DNA of 64,000 nt from Phanerodontia chrysosporium (taxonomy: Eukaryota; Basidiomycota; Agaricomycetes; Polyporales; Phanerochaetaceae), in the NCBI GenBank assembly GCA_001910725.1, contig MJGA01000008.1:868001-932000 (forward strand), given 5' to 3'. The translations under genes and the position numbers were made by a program. The notes under the pieces are model-generated. The model had not been told where the DNA came from, ran no database searches, and saw only the letters and a program-made list of their open reading frames with translations. Shown here in pieces: positions 20,291 through 30,899 of the stretch; within the stretch, counting starts at the first letter, position 1, and every line of letters begins with the position of its first letter.

Positions 20291-23265
20291 GAAGCGGACC
20301 CATCTGTGAGCCCTGCCTCTCTGGCAAGCTCAACGCTGCGCCCTTCCCCCCGTCGCCCAACAGAGCCTCCCGGCCATTTCAGCTCATCCACTCTGATGTC
20401 CATGGCCCTCTGCCTGTCCGCACCAACTCGGGCTACCGCTACTGGATTACCGTCATCGACGACTCCACGCGTCTGCGGGCGGTCATGCTTCTCAAGACAA
20501 AGGGAGAGGCCACTGCTGCATTCAAGCAGTTGAAGGCCCATGCAGAGAACCAGACGCAGCAGCGCATTGGTGCTCTCAGGGACGACAAGGGCGGCGAGTA
20601 CATGAGCAAGGAGCTCGAGGACTTCTGCAACGAGCACGGCATCGAGCGGCAGCACACTGTGCACAACAGGCCACAGCAGAACGGTGTGGCGGAGCGGTTT
20701 AATCGCGTCCTCTCTGAGGGCATCACCGCCATGCTAGCTGAAGCTGGACTGCCTCCCTCGTTCTGGGGCGAGGCTCTGTCCGCCCTGGTACATGTCCTCA
20801 ACCGGTGTCCAACCGCTGCGCTGCCTGGCATCACTCCCTACGAGGCCTTCTATGGCCGCAAGCCGGATGTCTCCCATCTGCGCGTTTGGGGCTGCCTCGC
20901 CTATGTGCATGTGCAGAAGGACAAGCGAGGTGCGCTGGGTTCACACTCAGAGAAGTCCATCTTCATTGGCTACCCTGCTGGCTACAAGGGCTGGAAGTTC
21001 TACAACCCAGCCACTAAGCGGGTTACCATCTCAGAGCGCGCCATCTTCGATGAGCGGTACTTCCCTGGCCTGAAGAACTGGTCGGATATCCCTCCTTTCC
21101 ACGCCCACCCTCCCGATAGCGCTACCACGCCGTCTGAGCCAGAGTACTACGAGTTTACTACTGGTGAAGATGCGCCACAGCCTCGCGTTGGGGGGGAGGG
21201 GTCTTCTAATGCGCAACCCGAGCCTGCTGCGCCTCCACCACCACCAGAGCCACAGGCACCAGAACCAGCACCACCTCGCACACCTTCGCCTATTCCCTCG
21301 CCCCAGGCTCCCTCTCCAGAGCCTCCAGTCGCACCACCTGCTCCCAAGCGAGGCAAGTCGGTCGCTTCCCGTGGTAGACAGCCACAGCGTGCAGGGCCAT
21401 CGTCACAGCGCCAGGCATCATCTCCACCTCGCCGAGGTCGCTCACGGTCATCAGCTCCTTCTGAGCCTCAGGCCGGCCCATCTGGCACTCAGCCTTCACT
21501 GGCAGAGTCTCGTCCCAGGCGCATCATTAAGCCTCCTGGTGAATGGTGGAAGGTCAAGCCAACCTTGTCTGGCCAGCCTTCACAGCCAGCTCAACCAGCT
21601 CAGCCGGAGCCCATTGCTGAGGAACCTCGTCAAGAGGAGGACGTTCCACTGTCAGACGCCTCAACAGACGAGCTCTGCCTCAAGGCTGCAGCTGCAGGGG
21701 ACGCTTGGTCGGATAGCTGGAATGCTGCGATGAAGCGACCTGATGCAGAGGAATGGAAGAAGGCAGCTCATGCTGAGATCGAGGCCTTACTTGCCAATGA
21801 GACCTGGGAGCCCTGCGCTCTTCCTCCTGGCAAGAAGGCCATCGCTAATCGCTGGGTCTTCGCGCAGAAATTCCTTCCTGACGGCGAGCTGGAACGCTAC
21901 AAGGCCCGCCTAGTAGTCAAGGGCTATGCTCAACGGCCTGGCTTCGACTATGTGGAGACCTTCGCTCCTACAGCACGCATGGCCTCAATCCGGATTGTCC
22001 TTGCGCTGTCCGCACTCGAGGACCTGGACTTGCGCTCCATCGACATCTCCAACGCCTACACCAATGGCGTACTCGAAGAGGAGGTCTACATGCAGCAACC
22101 AGAGGGCTTCCACTTTGGCCAACCTGGCGACGTCCTGCGGCTCAGGAAAGCACTGTACGGTCTCAAGCAAGCTGGGCGCGTCTGGAACAAGACTCTGCAC
22201 GCCACACTGCGCGACCTAGGCTTTATCCGGCTCAAATCCGACGCCTCGCTCTATCTCTACCGCAGGGATGCCACCAGGATCATCATGCCTGTCTTTATCG
22301 ACGACATTACCATTGCCTCTACTAGTCCTGCTGAGACCGACCGCATTGTGCAACAACTATCCAGCCACTACAAGCTGCGCGACCTGGGTCCTACCTCCTT
22401 CCTGCTAGGCATTCAGATCACTCGAGACCGCCCCAACCGCCGCATCTCCATTTCGCAGCGTCAGTACATCCTCGACATGCTGGAGAAGTATGGCTTTTCC
22501 TCCTGCTCCTCTGTGCAGACACCCATGGATCCTGGCAAGCGACTGTCTACTGCAGACTGCCCCTCCACTCGAGAAGAGCGCGCTGACATCCAGAATCTCC
22601 CCTACATCAGCGCTGTTGGCTCCCTCATGTACCTCGCCACCTGCACTCGTCCTGACATTGCCTACACGGTTTCTGTGCTAGCTCACTTCAATGCGAACCC
22701 TGGTCAGGGCCATTGGCGGGCAGTCAAGCATTGTTTCTGGTACCTCAAGGGCTCTCTGGACTTGCAGCTCACCTATGGACCTGCTGCGACGAAAGAGCTC
22801 TTTGTGACCTACTCGGATGCTGACTATGCCGGGGACACTGACACACTGCGCTCAACCGGTGCTTATGTGGTCATGATGGGCACTGGTGCTGTGGATTGGA
22901 GTAGCAAGCTGCAGACTGCAGTGGCCCAGTCCACCACAGAGGCAGAGTACATGGCTGCCAATCAGGCTGTCCGGGACATCGCCTGGATGCAAAACCTGCT
23001 CACACAATTTTGCTACAACCTCTCTCACTCGCCATCGACGCTCTACATGGATAACAACTCTGCTATTGCAGTGGCCAAGAATCCTGAGCACTTTGGGCGA
23101 TTGAAGCACATGCAGCTGCGCCTGTACTGGCTGCGTGATGTGATAGAGGATGGCCAAATCTCTCTGGAGTATGTTCAGGCTGACCTGATGGTTGCAGACA
23201 TCCTGACCAAGGCTTTGTCTGTAGCCAAGGTTGCTGCACTCCGTCGCCTTATGGGCTTCCAGTAG
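20287..23265 (+). CDS. copia C integrase-reverse transcriptase-RNase H polyprotein part (about 990 codons, open)
   Basis: The open frame runs from 20197, but homology begins at PICEPCLSGKLNAAPFP (C-x2-C zinc site). Integrase core: IHSDVHGPLPVRTNSGYRYW, RDDKGGEYMSKELEDFC and QQNGVAERFNR supply the D, D, E residues. WGCLAYVHV..FIGYPAGYKGWKFYNP and a Pro/Ser-rich linker (21170-21540) follow. RT: EWKKAAHAEIEALLANETWE, KARLVVKGYAQRPGFDYVETFAP, SIDISNAYTNGVLEEEVYM and the catalytic FIDD (22295). RNase H: TYSDADYAGD, STTEAEYMA, DNNSAIAVAKNP and KHMQLRLYWLRDVI. No internal stop. It lacks its own start and would depend on readthrough or a complete Gag-Pol from another copy. Confidence 0.9.
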   Translation, partial: GRSGPICEPCLSGKLNAAPFPPSPNRASRPFQLIHSDVHGPLPVRTNSGYRYWITVIDDSTRLRAVMLLKTKGEATAAFKQLKAHAENQTQQRIGALRDDKGGEYMSKELEDFCNEHGIERQHTVHNRPQQNGVAERFNRVLSEGITAMLAEAGLPPSFWGEALSALVHVLNRCPTAALPGITPYEAFYGRKPDVSHLRVWGCLAYVHVQKDKRGALGSHSEKSIFIGYPAGYKGWKFYNPATKRVTISERAIFDERYFPGLKNWSDIPPFHAHPPDSATTPSEPEYYEFTTGEDAPQPRVGGEGSSNAQPEPAAPPPPPEPQAPEPAPPRTPSPIPSPQAPSPEPPVAPPAPKRGKSVASRGRQPQRAGPSSQRQASSPPRRGRSRSSAPSEPQAGPSGTQPSLAESRPRRIIKPPGEWWKVKPTLSGQPSQPAQPAQPEPIAEEPRQEEDVPLSDASTDELCLKAAAAGDAWSDSWNAAMKRPDAEEWKKAAHAEIEALLANETWEPCALPPGKKAIANRWVFAQKFLPDGELERYKARLVVKGYAQRPGFDYVETFAPTARMASIRIVLALSALEDLDLRSIDISNAYTNGVLEEEVYMQQPEGFHFGQPGDVLRLRKALYGLKQAGRVWNKTLHATLRDLGFIRLKSDASLYLYRRDATRIIMPVFIDDITIASTSPAETDRIVQQLSSHYKLRDLGPTSFLLGIQITRDRPNRRISISQRQYILDMLEKYGFSSCSSVQTPMDPGKRLSTADCPSTREERADIQNLPYISAVGSLMYLATCTRPDIAYTVSVLAHFNANPGQGHWRAVKHCFWYLKGSLDLQLTYGPAATKELFVTYSDADYAGDTDTLRSTGAYVVMMGTGAVDWSSKLQTAVAQSTTEAEYMAANQAVRDIAWMQNLLTQFCYNLSHSPSTLYMDNNSAIAVAKNPEHFGRLKHMQLRLYWLRDVIEDGQISLEYVQADLMVADILTKALSVAKVAALRRLMGFQ

Positions 23266-23319
23266 ATGTGCTCGATGCGGGGGGAGCCCTGTGCAGAGAC
23301 GTGCTGCATCAGGGGGGAG

Positions 23320-23583
23320 TGTTAGTTGTGTCCTTTGTGATGCAACCACTCCTCTGCCCTCAGCGGCACTCAGTGGCCCAGTGCAGTGGCCAGGTGCATT
23401 GACCATGTGCAATGGCCCATGAGGGCCACTGCTTTGTACTTCTTCCTTTGTCTCTTTTCGCTTTCGTTCCTTTGTCCTTAGTTAAGACTCCGACTTGTAG
23501 AATAGTATATAAACCCTGGGGGTAGTGCCTGAGCCCTTCAGTTGCTCACCCACTACCACCAGTGTGATTCAGGGCACTCCTGA
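23320..23583 (+). repeat. 3' LTR of copia C, truncated
   Basis: Begins TGTTAGTTGTG after AGGGGGGAG. It matches the family to CAGGGCACTCCTG, then switches to gypsy coding sequence. The last 27 bp or so of the LTR are missing. Confidence 0.85.
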
Positions 23584-24215
23584 AGTTCAGAAACTTCTAC
23601 CGCCAGTTAATCGGCCACTATTTGGACATTGTAAGACCTCTCACTAAACTCACTCAGAAGGACATATACTCTTTGTCTGGTTTCTCACCTGCGAAGAAAT
23701 ATTTCAAGAGCTGAAACGAAGGTTTACATCAGCACCAATCCTCATAACTCCTGATCTGACAAAATATTCATTTCCAAATGCAATACCTCACTTGTGACCA
23801 TGTCAGTAGCACTATGGCAATAACACATGAATGGCAAATGATACTTTGTTGCATATTATCACAAAGTCTTTTACCAGTGAAATGAAACTACAAAGTCTAT
23901 GACAGGAAACTACTAGCTATCATTTGTGTATTCAAAGTTTGGTGCCACTATCTTCCAGGTATAGCGCAATCGATCCACATCCTCATTGACTATATGAACC
24001 TAACATACTTCAGGTCTCCACAGAAGCTCAACTGATAGCAAGCATGGCGGTACTTGTTCCTCTCTCAATTTAATTTCTCCCTCCATCACTGCTCTGGAAC
24101 GCAACTGGTACAAGCCAATGCCATAACCAGAACTCACCATTTGAGCCACATTGCACATGATAACATTAACATCATTCTTCTACCAAACAATCTCTTCCAG
24201 ACTTAGAGAATCCAC
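23584..24215 (+). pseudogene. Ty3/gypsy RT-RNase H fragment (J)
   Basis: Plus strand. LLKFRNFYRQLIGHYLDIVRPLTKLTQKD (23582-23665) is the RT connection. RNase H remains follow: SQSLLPVK, YKVYDRKLLAIICVFKVWCHYL (23870-23950), IHILIDYMNLTYFRSPQKLN and [21 protein letters not shown] (24040-24100). Many stops. It abuts the broken LTR of copia C with no visible target duplication, so the junction is probably a deletion or recombination point. Confidence 0.8.
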
Positions 24216-25990
24216 TTTCTATCCTTGGCCACTAGCATGCTGTAGTATTGCCACAGTGTGGCTCCATAGCTGCCCAGCCAGAGAACCAAGCCACATGGTC
24301 ACCAAGTCAAGCTGCTGATTGACTCATGGTCTATTTGCAGCTGGGCTCAGCACAGCGCAGCTCAGCTATGGCTTGCTGCCAGTACTGCCATTCTAATTAG
24401 GCAATCACCATGTTAACTGGCGACCACCATGGCAAAAGGATAGAACAACACCACAGTAGGCAAACGTGGTATCCCTGGCACACCTCTGAAGACTCCAAAG
24501 TAGCGTCGAGTGACTCCAAGGCATGTAACGTATGAGACTGGGGCTATAAAGACTCAGCAGAAGCTAGATGGTGCGCTTTTTAACAGTTCTTTTGATGCTG
24601 TACTGATTACCTTGTCCTGTCAGATTCTGCTGCAGGAAAAACAGCTCAGGGCTCATCTAAGAAGAGGAGAGGCCTAAGAAAAAGGCTAATGTAGAGCATC
24701 TGACAGAGGAGAAGTCAATTGTGCATTTTTCAATGCCAAAGCGAGGTCACATAGTATATCAACATGCAACTGAGCCCTTGCCTGAGTTTGCACCTGAGAT
24801 ATTTAAAGAGGTTTCACAAAAAAATATAACCTATCAATGATAGAAACAAATTTGCTTATTAGATGATAGAGGGAACATAGAGCAAATACTACCTGATGTT
24901 GAAAAAGAAGAGCACAAAATCTTCAACATGAATGTTTCAGCTAGTGATGACAACTTTGGCTCCTCAGGCACGAACATTAAATTGCCCTGCTGCTGTTACC
25001 ACCTCCCGTACTCCATCTCAGTAGCCAAAAGGTTTGTCTACTCTTCCAATTGTTGGCCAGTGCCATAAGTTCCATGGCCTGCAGAAAAGAAGCAGAGGAA
25101 CAAAGCCGCAGACATTCAGCCATCCTTGAAGCAGGAAAAGCTTACAGGGCAGAAGCTGTGCAAATTCTGCTTGTGTGCATTTTATTTGAAACATCTATTG
25201 ATTTATTTAAGAGAAAATAATTGCAGGGCAGTACATGCACAAAATTCTGGACATGCTATCACAGAATGAACAACAATTGGCACAGACAACCCTGGGAGGC
25301 ACTTTCTTGCCAATCACATTGATTATTGGGTATCTGCTTGTAATAAAGCAGGGATTCAAATCAAGGCAAAGAGTGCCGTTACATGTATTGCAGAGTGGTG
25401 TCAACAGCAGCATGGTAAAGGTACCAGCCAGATAGCTAAATAAAGAACATTCACCATTTAGCAATGAGCTATTTGTTGATATGCTTATAGAGTGGATCAT
25501 AGCTGAAGATCAGGTGTGCATTGTTTCTATTATTATTATTATTATTATTATTGCTAATTTCTCGTATATGTTAAAACTATTAAGCATTGTTGAAAGTTCC
25601 CAATTGTGCAAGATTTTCATGCTGCTGTGTGTTGAACTACGTAAATAAGACATTCCAGCTATATAACTATTCGTAACTGGGCCTCTAAAGTTTTCAGGAA
25701 ATATCTCAAAGACCTCACTGCAAAAATGCAGATATATGGAAATAAAATTGTTTTATAATGTAGTAATAAAACTTGCTTTATAGTGTGCTATTGGTAAGGT
25801 TTTGTTCACTATGAATTTGTGGACAGACTCCTTTGTAACACCATATATGGCTGTTACTGCACATTGGTTGCAGATGATTATGGATGATCCATAAAATTCA
25901 CAGCTCAAACTTTGTGTTGACTTTATTGGCTTTCACCATATGCTAACTAGACATATAGGTGAACATTTTGCAGTCGCCTTTTTGTACATC
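24216..25990 (+). other. A/T-rich unassigned sequence upstream of the hAT remnant
   Basis: 24240-24590 has no coding signal; a GGCTATAAAG box lies at 24542. A short basic frame (QGSSKKRRGLRKKANVEHLTEEKSIVHFSMPKRGHIVY, about 24650-24765) and one near 25070-25440 could be decayed 5' exons of the hAT gene, but I recognise no zinc finger. An (ATT)n run of about 26 bp sits at 25528-25553. Confidence 0.35.
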
Positions 25991-26022
25991 CCTGATTGGG
26001 TGCAAATTGCATATAAGGTGCA

Positions 26023-26023
<1 letters not shown>

Positions 26024-26100
<77 letters not shown>
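26024..26100. repeat. (TA)n microsatellite, about 77 bp
   Basis: Uninterrupted TA dinucleotides from 26024 to 26100 between AAGGTGCAG and TTGTTATAG. Confidence 0.97.
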
Positions 26101-26104
<4 letters not shown>

Positions 26105-26234
26105 ATAGACTAACTGAATAACTAAGAATGATACCAGTAATAATGACACTTTCATGGCAGTCTTGGAGAAGTCTCTGGTAGCTTGCAAAATACTATTTGA
26201 CAAAACTTAGCAATAAATCCAGTGCGCATATTTT

Positions 26235-27574
26235 ATTACATAAATGTTAGCGAATTCTAATAAAAATACCAGGTGTTTCCCACATATTGTCAACTTGGCT
26301 TGTCAAACGGTACTTGGTGCAATGACTAAGCTGGAGTATTTGAAGGAGTCAGCACCACCATTTGAGCCTGACAGTTCTATAACACCAAATCACTTTCTGT
26401 ATGCTATCAAATGGAACCCAATTGTAACTCTTCGCTCTCTTATCAGAGGTGTAGATCTTTCTCTTTTCTCTTTATATTTTCTTGGAATTCCATATTTCAT
26501 ACTTTGTTAGATTCAAGCCTCTATGCAGCAGAAGATTTTTCAGCTACTGAGAGATCTTGAGACTTGCTGGTCCTCAATATACTTTATGGTTGAGTGAGCT
26601 CTTGTACTCTGTGAGGTATGCTTTTCCTTCACATTTTTGATGATTTGTTATATCTGTTTTCAGGCCATTGAGAAATTTCTTGATGGAGATAAGTTTGCAA
26701 ACCTTCGCAAGTTCTCTCTGGAGGCTGCAGAATGGCATGTCTTAAAAATATTCTGTGCTATATTCAAAGGATGTATTAATTTTCCTATTTTTCCATAATT
26801 AGATAGCTTATTAATATTTGATTAACAGATACCAAAACTCTTTCAAGGAGTTCTCTCCTCTGAGTTAATGCCTCCCCTCGCGAACGTGCTTTTTGCATTT
26901 GGGGGAATGAAGAACCTCTGAGTTGACCAGCGGAAAGAATATCAATAGATTGCATCTATTATTCAGCAGGGTTTGGATAAGCTTGATGAATATTGTAAGT
27001 GTAATCGCAGTATCGATGTTTATACCTTGGCTATGAGTATATATTCTAAATTTGGATGCACCACATATATTGATAATATATAGCCATCAATCCTCAGATC
27101 AAGTTTGCATGACATAAAGTATGCACAACTTCGACAGAGCAAAGAGAGGTAAAAGAGTTATTTATTAGAGAGGTATATTTCATGCAATTCTGCAAAATGA
27201 TCTAGTCCATTAATAAATGCCATTTGTACAGATTAAGAAGTACAAAGAACATATGGCCCCAAAAAATATTAATTAGGCCACCAACACACAATAGACAAAT
27301 GCACAGTAGGCTCAATATATTATGTTAAAATACAAGTTAAAAGTCTCAGCAATGTCCATAGTTGAGAAAAAGTGGCTGAAATATATTAGTGAGCCAACAG
27401 AACAAGAGCCTGTATCCCTGGTGTACTGGCAGGTAAGTTACTTAGCTAGTGTGTCAATTTTCACTAACTTAACAAATATATTAATAATCATTTTTTGCAA
27501 TAATTAGGTAGCAAAAAGCAAAATTCCAACTGTTGGTGAGTGTCAGGATGGAACATACCTGCTATTCAAAGATT
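26235..27574 (+). pseudogene. hAT-family DNA transposase remnant
   Basis: The plus strand carries a row of hAT blocks: RCFPHIVNLACQTVLGAM (26275), AIKWNPIVTLRSLIRGV, then after a likely intron LLRDLETCWSSIYFMVE.ALVLCE (26540-26615). A further likely intron has clear borders (26616-26663, GTATG..TTTCAG). Then AIEKFLDGDKFANLRKFSLEAAEWHVLKIF, IPKLFQGVLSSELMPPLANVLFAF, IIQQGLDKLDEY, YTLAMSIYSKF and a weak C-terminus (27320-27570). In fungal hAT elements these blocks follow the BED finger and lead to the dimerisation domain. TGA and TAG stops and frame changes mean it is dead. Terminal inverted repeats were not found. Confidence 0.75.
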
Positions 27575-27851
27575 AGTCTTTGGTAGTCAGGTATGAAATG
27601 CTAATAACTTCTGAACACGACGTTGATCCTGCACTGCAGGAATATCTAAATCGTACCCACTATCTAGTCAATATAATGACAGTCATAGATGTATCAGACA
27701 TTAACATTGAGTTTAAGTACAAGCAATCTCAGTTGGACCAATGTTAGTCAGGGCATATAGTCAGAATGATTTAAGCAGCTCGTATTCAAGAAGTGAATAC
27801 AAACATTGAGAATGATGAGCTAATAACAGAATATTCTGAGACTAAAAGTTA
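27575..27851 (+). other. Unknown ancestral ORF, segment 1 (left of copia K)
   Basis: Open-ish plus-strand frame (HDVDPALQEYLNRTHYLVNIM.., then IQEVNTNIENDELITEYSETKS) that continues on the other side of copia K at 31343 (YATFRYIISPLLSS..) once one AGTTA is removed. No known domain. It was in place before K, the copia C-family solo LTR and probably gypsy D inserted. Confidence 0.5.
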
Positions 27852-28294
27852 TATCAGAACCGGTCTCTGGACGGGTTCTGCGCAGACAGGGGGCCGCTGA
27901 CTCCGGTCAGCGCGCGCAGCGAGGCCTGTAAGCGGACGCTTAGTCCAGTAAACTCAGAGGGAAAATAGTCTCTATTAATGTACCTGTAAGCGGACGCTTA
28001 GTCCAGTAACTAATACACATATTAGTACGCTACTGGGGGCTACAGGCACAAGGGGAAGACGCACACTCAGAGGGAAAATAGTCTCTGAGTGTCGAGAAAG
28101 GGCTGTGGAATGTATATAAAGGAGAGGGGACGATTATCTAATCTCAAACTGTATAGATTTTACCAGGGATGGGAGCTGTGGCGGCAGCCACGATCGCCCG
28201 AAGGCGTTTTGCTTCCGCGCCACACGGCGGACGGACGTCGGCGCTTGCGCGAATCCGCCGCGAGTCCGGCGCGAGTCCGCGCGTCACTTCGACA
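27852..28294 (-). repeat. 3' LTR of copia K (443 bp)
   Basis: Identical to 30900-31342 by eye. Internal direct repeats: CTGTAAGCGGACGCTTAGTCC twice (27926, 27982; its core TAAGCGGACGCTTA is nearly palindromic) and CTCAGAGGGAAAATAGTCTCT twice. Confidence 0.95.
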
Positions 28295-30186
28295 CTCCCC
28301 CTCAAGCTTGCGCGAGTCCGCAGGACGAAGCGCCAGCTTGTCTTGACCGAAGGGAGCGCGGCGAGCTGAGAAACTTTGACATACAAAGGCGGGGCGGTTG
28401 CGCGAGAGCTTGCGAGTCTTGAAGACATCGGGTGCGTGCGAGAGAGCTCGCTTTTGAGGTGCGTCGAAAGAATGGACGCTTTTCGTGTCGCCGAACGAGA
28501 GGGCGGATGCTGGGGTGCTCGCGTGAGCTTTTGGGTCGCCAATAGCAAGGTCGGTGGCGAGAGACGTGGGCCAAAGAGGCTTGAGGTCGATAGGCGGCTT
28601 TGGGTCGGTGCCGATAGCGAAGTCGTCGCGGTCGGGCGGGTGTTCGCGTCGCCAGGCTTCGAGGCGGTGGACAGTGTCGTCCTCGGCGACAGGCGGAGCA
28701 TCGAGGAGCGTGCCGTGCAGAGGCTCAGAAGGTAGCAGAGGGGTGTCGCCTAGGTGCGGGTCGCATGGCGAAGCAGCGCGTCGGGCGTGCGCGTCGTCGG
28801 GAGGCGAGTCGGGAGGTGGCTCGGCGCGAGAACACGTAGGCGCCGGCGCAGCGCGAGGAGAGATGTCGCCAGCGGGCTCGAGGGGCGGCTCCTTGCGGCC
28901 AGAAGTCGAAAATCCGTCGATTTTGATGCCCTCCCCCTCAAGGAGACGACTCTCCTGAGCCAAGGGAGGCGCGGCCGGTCGAGGCGAGAGCGGGCGCGGT
29001 AAAGGGTTTCCGGGGTCCTGCGCGCGGCGAACGCGGTACAGACCGCCGTTCTTGGGGACGAGAGCGAGGCGCAGGCCGTTGCGCACGATACGAAGGGTGC
29101 CGTCGACGATAAGGGTGGCGAAACCGGCGTCGTCGAAGCGTCCGAGTGAGACGAGGGTGGCGGCCATCGACGGGGCGTAGTAGACGTTCTTCAGCGTGAT
29201 ACGCGTCCAGGTGTCGCCGTTGGGCATGAGCAAGGACATGTCGCCGATGCCGACGACTGAGAACGAGGAGCGGCCCGCGGCGTGGACCTTGCGAGGTGGA
29301 ATCGGCCGGTAGTTCCGCAGCGCGTCGCGGAACGGCGTCATGTGGGCGGATGCGCCGGAGTCGTAGATTTCGACGGCGTCGGGGTGTTGCTCGACGAGCG
29401 CGGTGTCGAGCCGGTCGAGGTAGGTGTCTTCATCCGAGATGTGTGCCGTCGCAGCCCAAGCATCGTTGACCTCAACGATCTTCGCAGCGGGCGGTCCTTG
29501 CGACGGCGCGGCGGGTGTGGTAGCGGCAGGCGCAGCTTGCGCGGTGTTGGCCTGCGGGGCCGGCTTCTTAGCGTAGTTCTTCGATGGGCAGACACGTTTC
29601 GTGTGTCCTTTGCCCTGGCACTTGTGGCAAACGATGTCGTCGCGCGCCGGCGACGACGACTTGCTCCGCGAGCGTTCGCGCGAGCCTTTCCGAGAGCGGT
29701 CCTTGCCGGAACCGCGGCCGTTCGACCTTCCGCGAGCATCCGCGCTCGCACCGACTACGTCTTCACGCGGTGCACTCGACCGTCCCGTGGTCGACGTGGT
29801 CGCCCGCGCCTGCGCTTCTGCGCGCAGCATCGGTATGAGGTCTTCTGACTTCGCCTCCTGCGGTTTGCCGGTGCGCTTCCTCTCCCAGAGGAGCATGGCC
29901 TTGTAGGCATCGAGAATTGAGTTGAACGAGGGTGGGATGGACATGATTAGGGCGTCGGTGAATGTTTTGTCGTCTAGGTCGTTCCCGGACTCTGCGATCT
30001 CTTCCCGGATCGCGAGCATGTTGTCGAGGTGCTGCTGGAGCTTCCGGTCATCGTGGCAGCGAAGCGACCAGAGGCGTTGGTGGAGGGCGGCTTCCGAGAC
30101 GGATGTATTGGTGCCGAAGCGCGTCTTCATAGCATCCATGACGCGCGCGGGGTGGACGCCTTCCAGACGCTCTTGAACAGAGAGTC
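28160..30186 (-). CDS. copia K Gag C-terminus, zinc knuckle and protease (second frame)
   Basis: Open from 30316, homologous from about 30186 (LEGVHPARVMDAMKTRFGTNT). Gag continues with LHQRLWSLRCHDDRKLQQHLDNM and IMSIPPSFNSILDAY. An Arg/Ser-rich stretch is followed by the zinc knuckle CHKCQGKGHTKRVC (C-x2-C-x4-H-x4-C). The protease has YDSGASAHMT (DSG intact) and LVSLGRFDDAG. After GLYRV, where other copia proteins enter the integrase zinc domain, it turns into a Pro/Asp/Ala-rich tail of about 250 residues without known domains. The stop lies inside the 3' LTR. Gag plus protease would suffice to make and mature particles. Confidence 0.8.
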
Positions 30187-30810
30187 CGCGAGAGTCGCCG
30201 TGAGAGCAGAGAGAACAGCCTTCGCTTCCGTGCGGCGTTCGGGAGGGACTGTCTCCATGTAGAGGAGATCGTCGCAGCCGCAGCCGAGTGCCGCGAACTC
30301 GACGCGGTGGACCCACATGCGGTACGCCTTGCCGTCGGCATGGAGCGTGGGGACCTTATCGAAGAGCTTCGCGATTGCGCTCGCGTTCGACGATGACGTG
30401 ACGGGTGGCATGGAGGGTGTCGACGTGGAGGGTGCCGCAGTAGAAATCGACTCGGCGGGCATGGGATGGCGCGGCGGTGTCGGTTGCGCTGCAGGTTGCT
30501 CGGTGGGCGCCTCGGGTGCGGTAGACGTCGGTTGGGCTTCAGGGGTGCGGCGCGAGCGGCGGCGGTTGGCCTTCGTAATGAGCAGAATCTGTGCTGGGCT
30601 GATTTCGGCTTGCCAGCGGGGATCGGAGACTGCGCCGAGAGGTCTCGAGGAATCACGGTAGGGACAAGGTTGGAGCTCACAGGGTTCCCACTTTCCTTTT
30701 CCGTCCTCCGAGGCGGCGTACCAGCGATCTATAACCTCCTCCTTGTCGAAGATATGCGGCTGGTTGGTACAGGGGCTCGGTTCTGTGGCGGCAGAGTGCC
30801 TCGAGGACAT
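30127..30810 (-). CDS. copia K Gag, first frame (227 codons)
   Basis: ATG at 30810 (MSSRHSAATEPS..). An N-terminal module reads HIFDKEEVIDRWYAASEDG and WEPCELQPCPYRD (residues about 20-52), the same C-x4-C/CP[WY]R pattern as in gypsy B and D Gags. A Pro/Ser-rich linker follows, then the copia Gag core IAKLFDKVPTLHADGKAYRMWVHRVEFAALG and LADSLFKS (residues about 145-218). At 30175 the sense continues only by a -1 change into the frame below. I see no X-XXY-YYZ slippery site, so a 1-base deletion is more likely than programmed shifting. Confidence 0.75.
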   Translation of the reverse strand: MSSRHSAATEPSPCTNQPHIFDKEEVIDRWYAASEDGKGKWEPCELQPCPYRDSSRPLGAVSDPRWQAEISPAQILLITKANRRRSRRTPEAQPTSTAPEAPTEQPAAQPTPPRHPMPAESISTAAPSTSTPSMPPVTSSSNASAIAKLFDKVPTLHADGKAYRMWVHRVEFAALGCGCDDLLYMETVPPERRTEAKAVLSALTATLADSLFKSVWKASTPRASWML

Positions 30811-30886
30811 GGGGGTGCAAAGCCAGTAAGGACAGGGGGTAAACGAGTGGACGAGAGACGGGGAGCGACCGCGGTTAGGCCCAGTC

Positions 30887-30899
30887 GGGGCTCATAACC
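30887..30899 (-). promoter_or_regulatory. Primer binding site, initiator tRNA-Met anticodon arm (copia K)
   Basis: Minus-strand GGTTATGAGCCCC directly after the LTR. Confidence 0.82.

Larger units (their letters stand above)
18659..23583 (+). mobile_element. Ty1/copia retrotransposon C
   Basis: 5' LTR, half-tRNA primer site, gag, degraded protease, a long integrase-RT-RNase H frame, the polypurine tract AGGGGGGAG (23311-23319) and a 3' LTR cut off after 264 bp. Its 1,000-codon pol frame is the best preserved in the window, but the zinc knuckle and protease active site are missing, so it is non-autonomous. Two 290-bp solo LTRs of the same family lie at 31566-31855 and 35389-35678. The 3' end joins gypsy sequence directly, so the right target duplication cannot be seen. 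Confidence 0.9.

Noticed and set aside
24240..24600. Possible further LTR with GGCTATAAAG box between gypsy J and the hAT remnant
   Set aside because: No matching repeat, end motif or target duplication could be found.
28754..29850. Several long plus-strand ORFs rich in Arg/Gly opposite copia K
   Set aside because: They are shadows of the G/C-rich gag-protease frame on minus; no domains.
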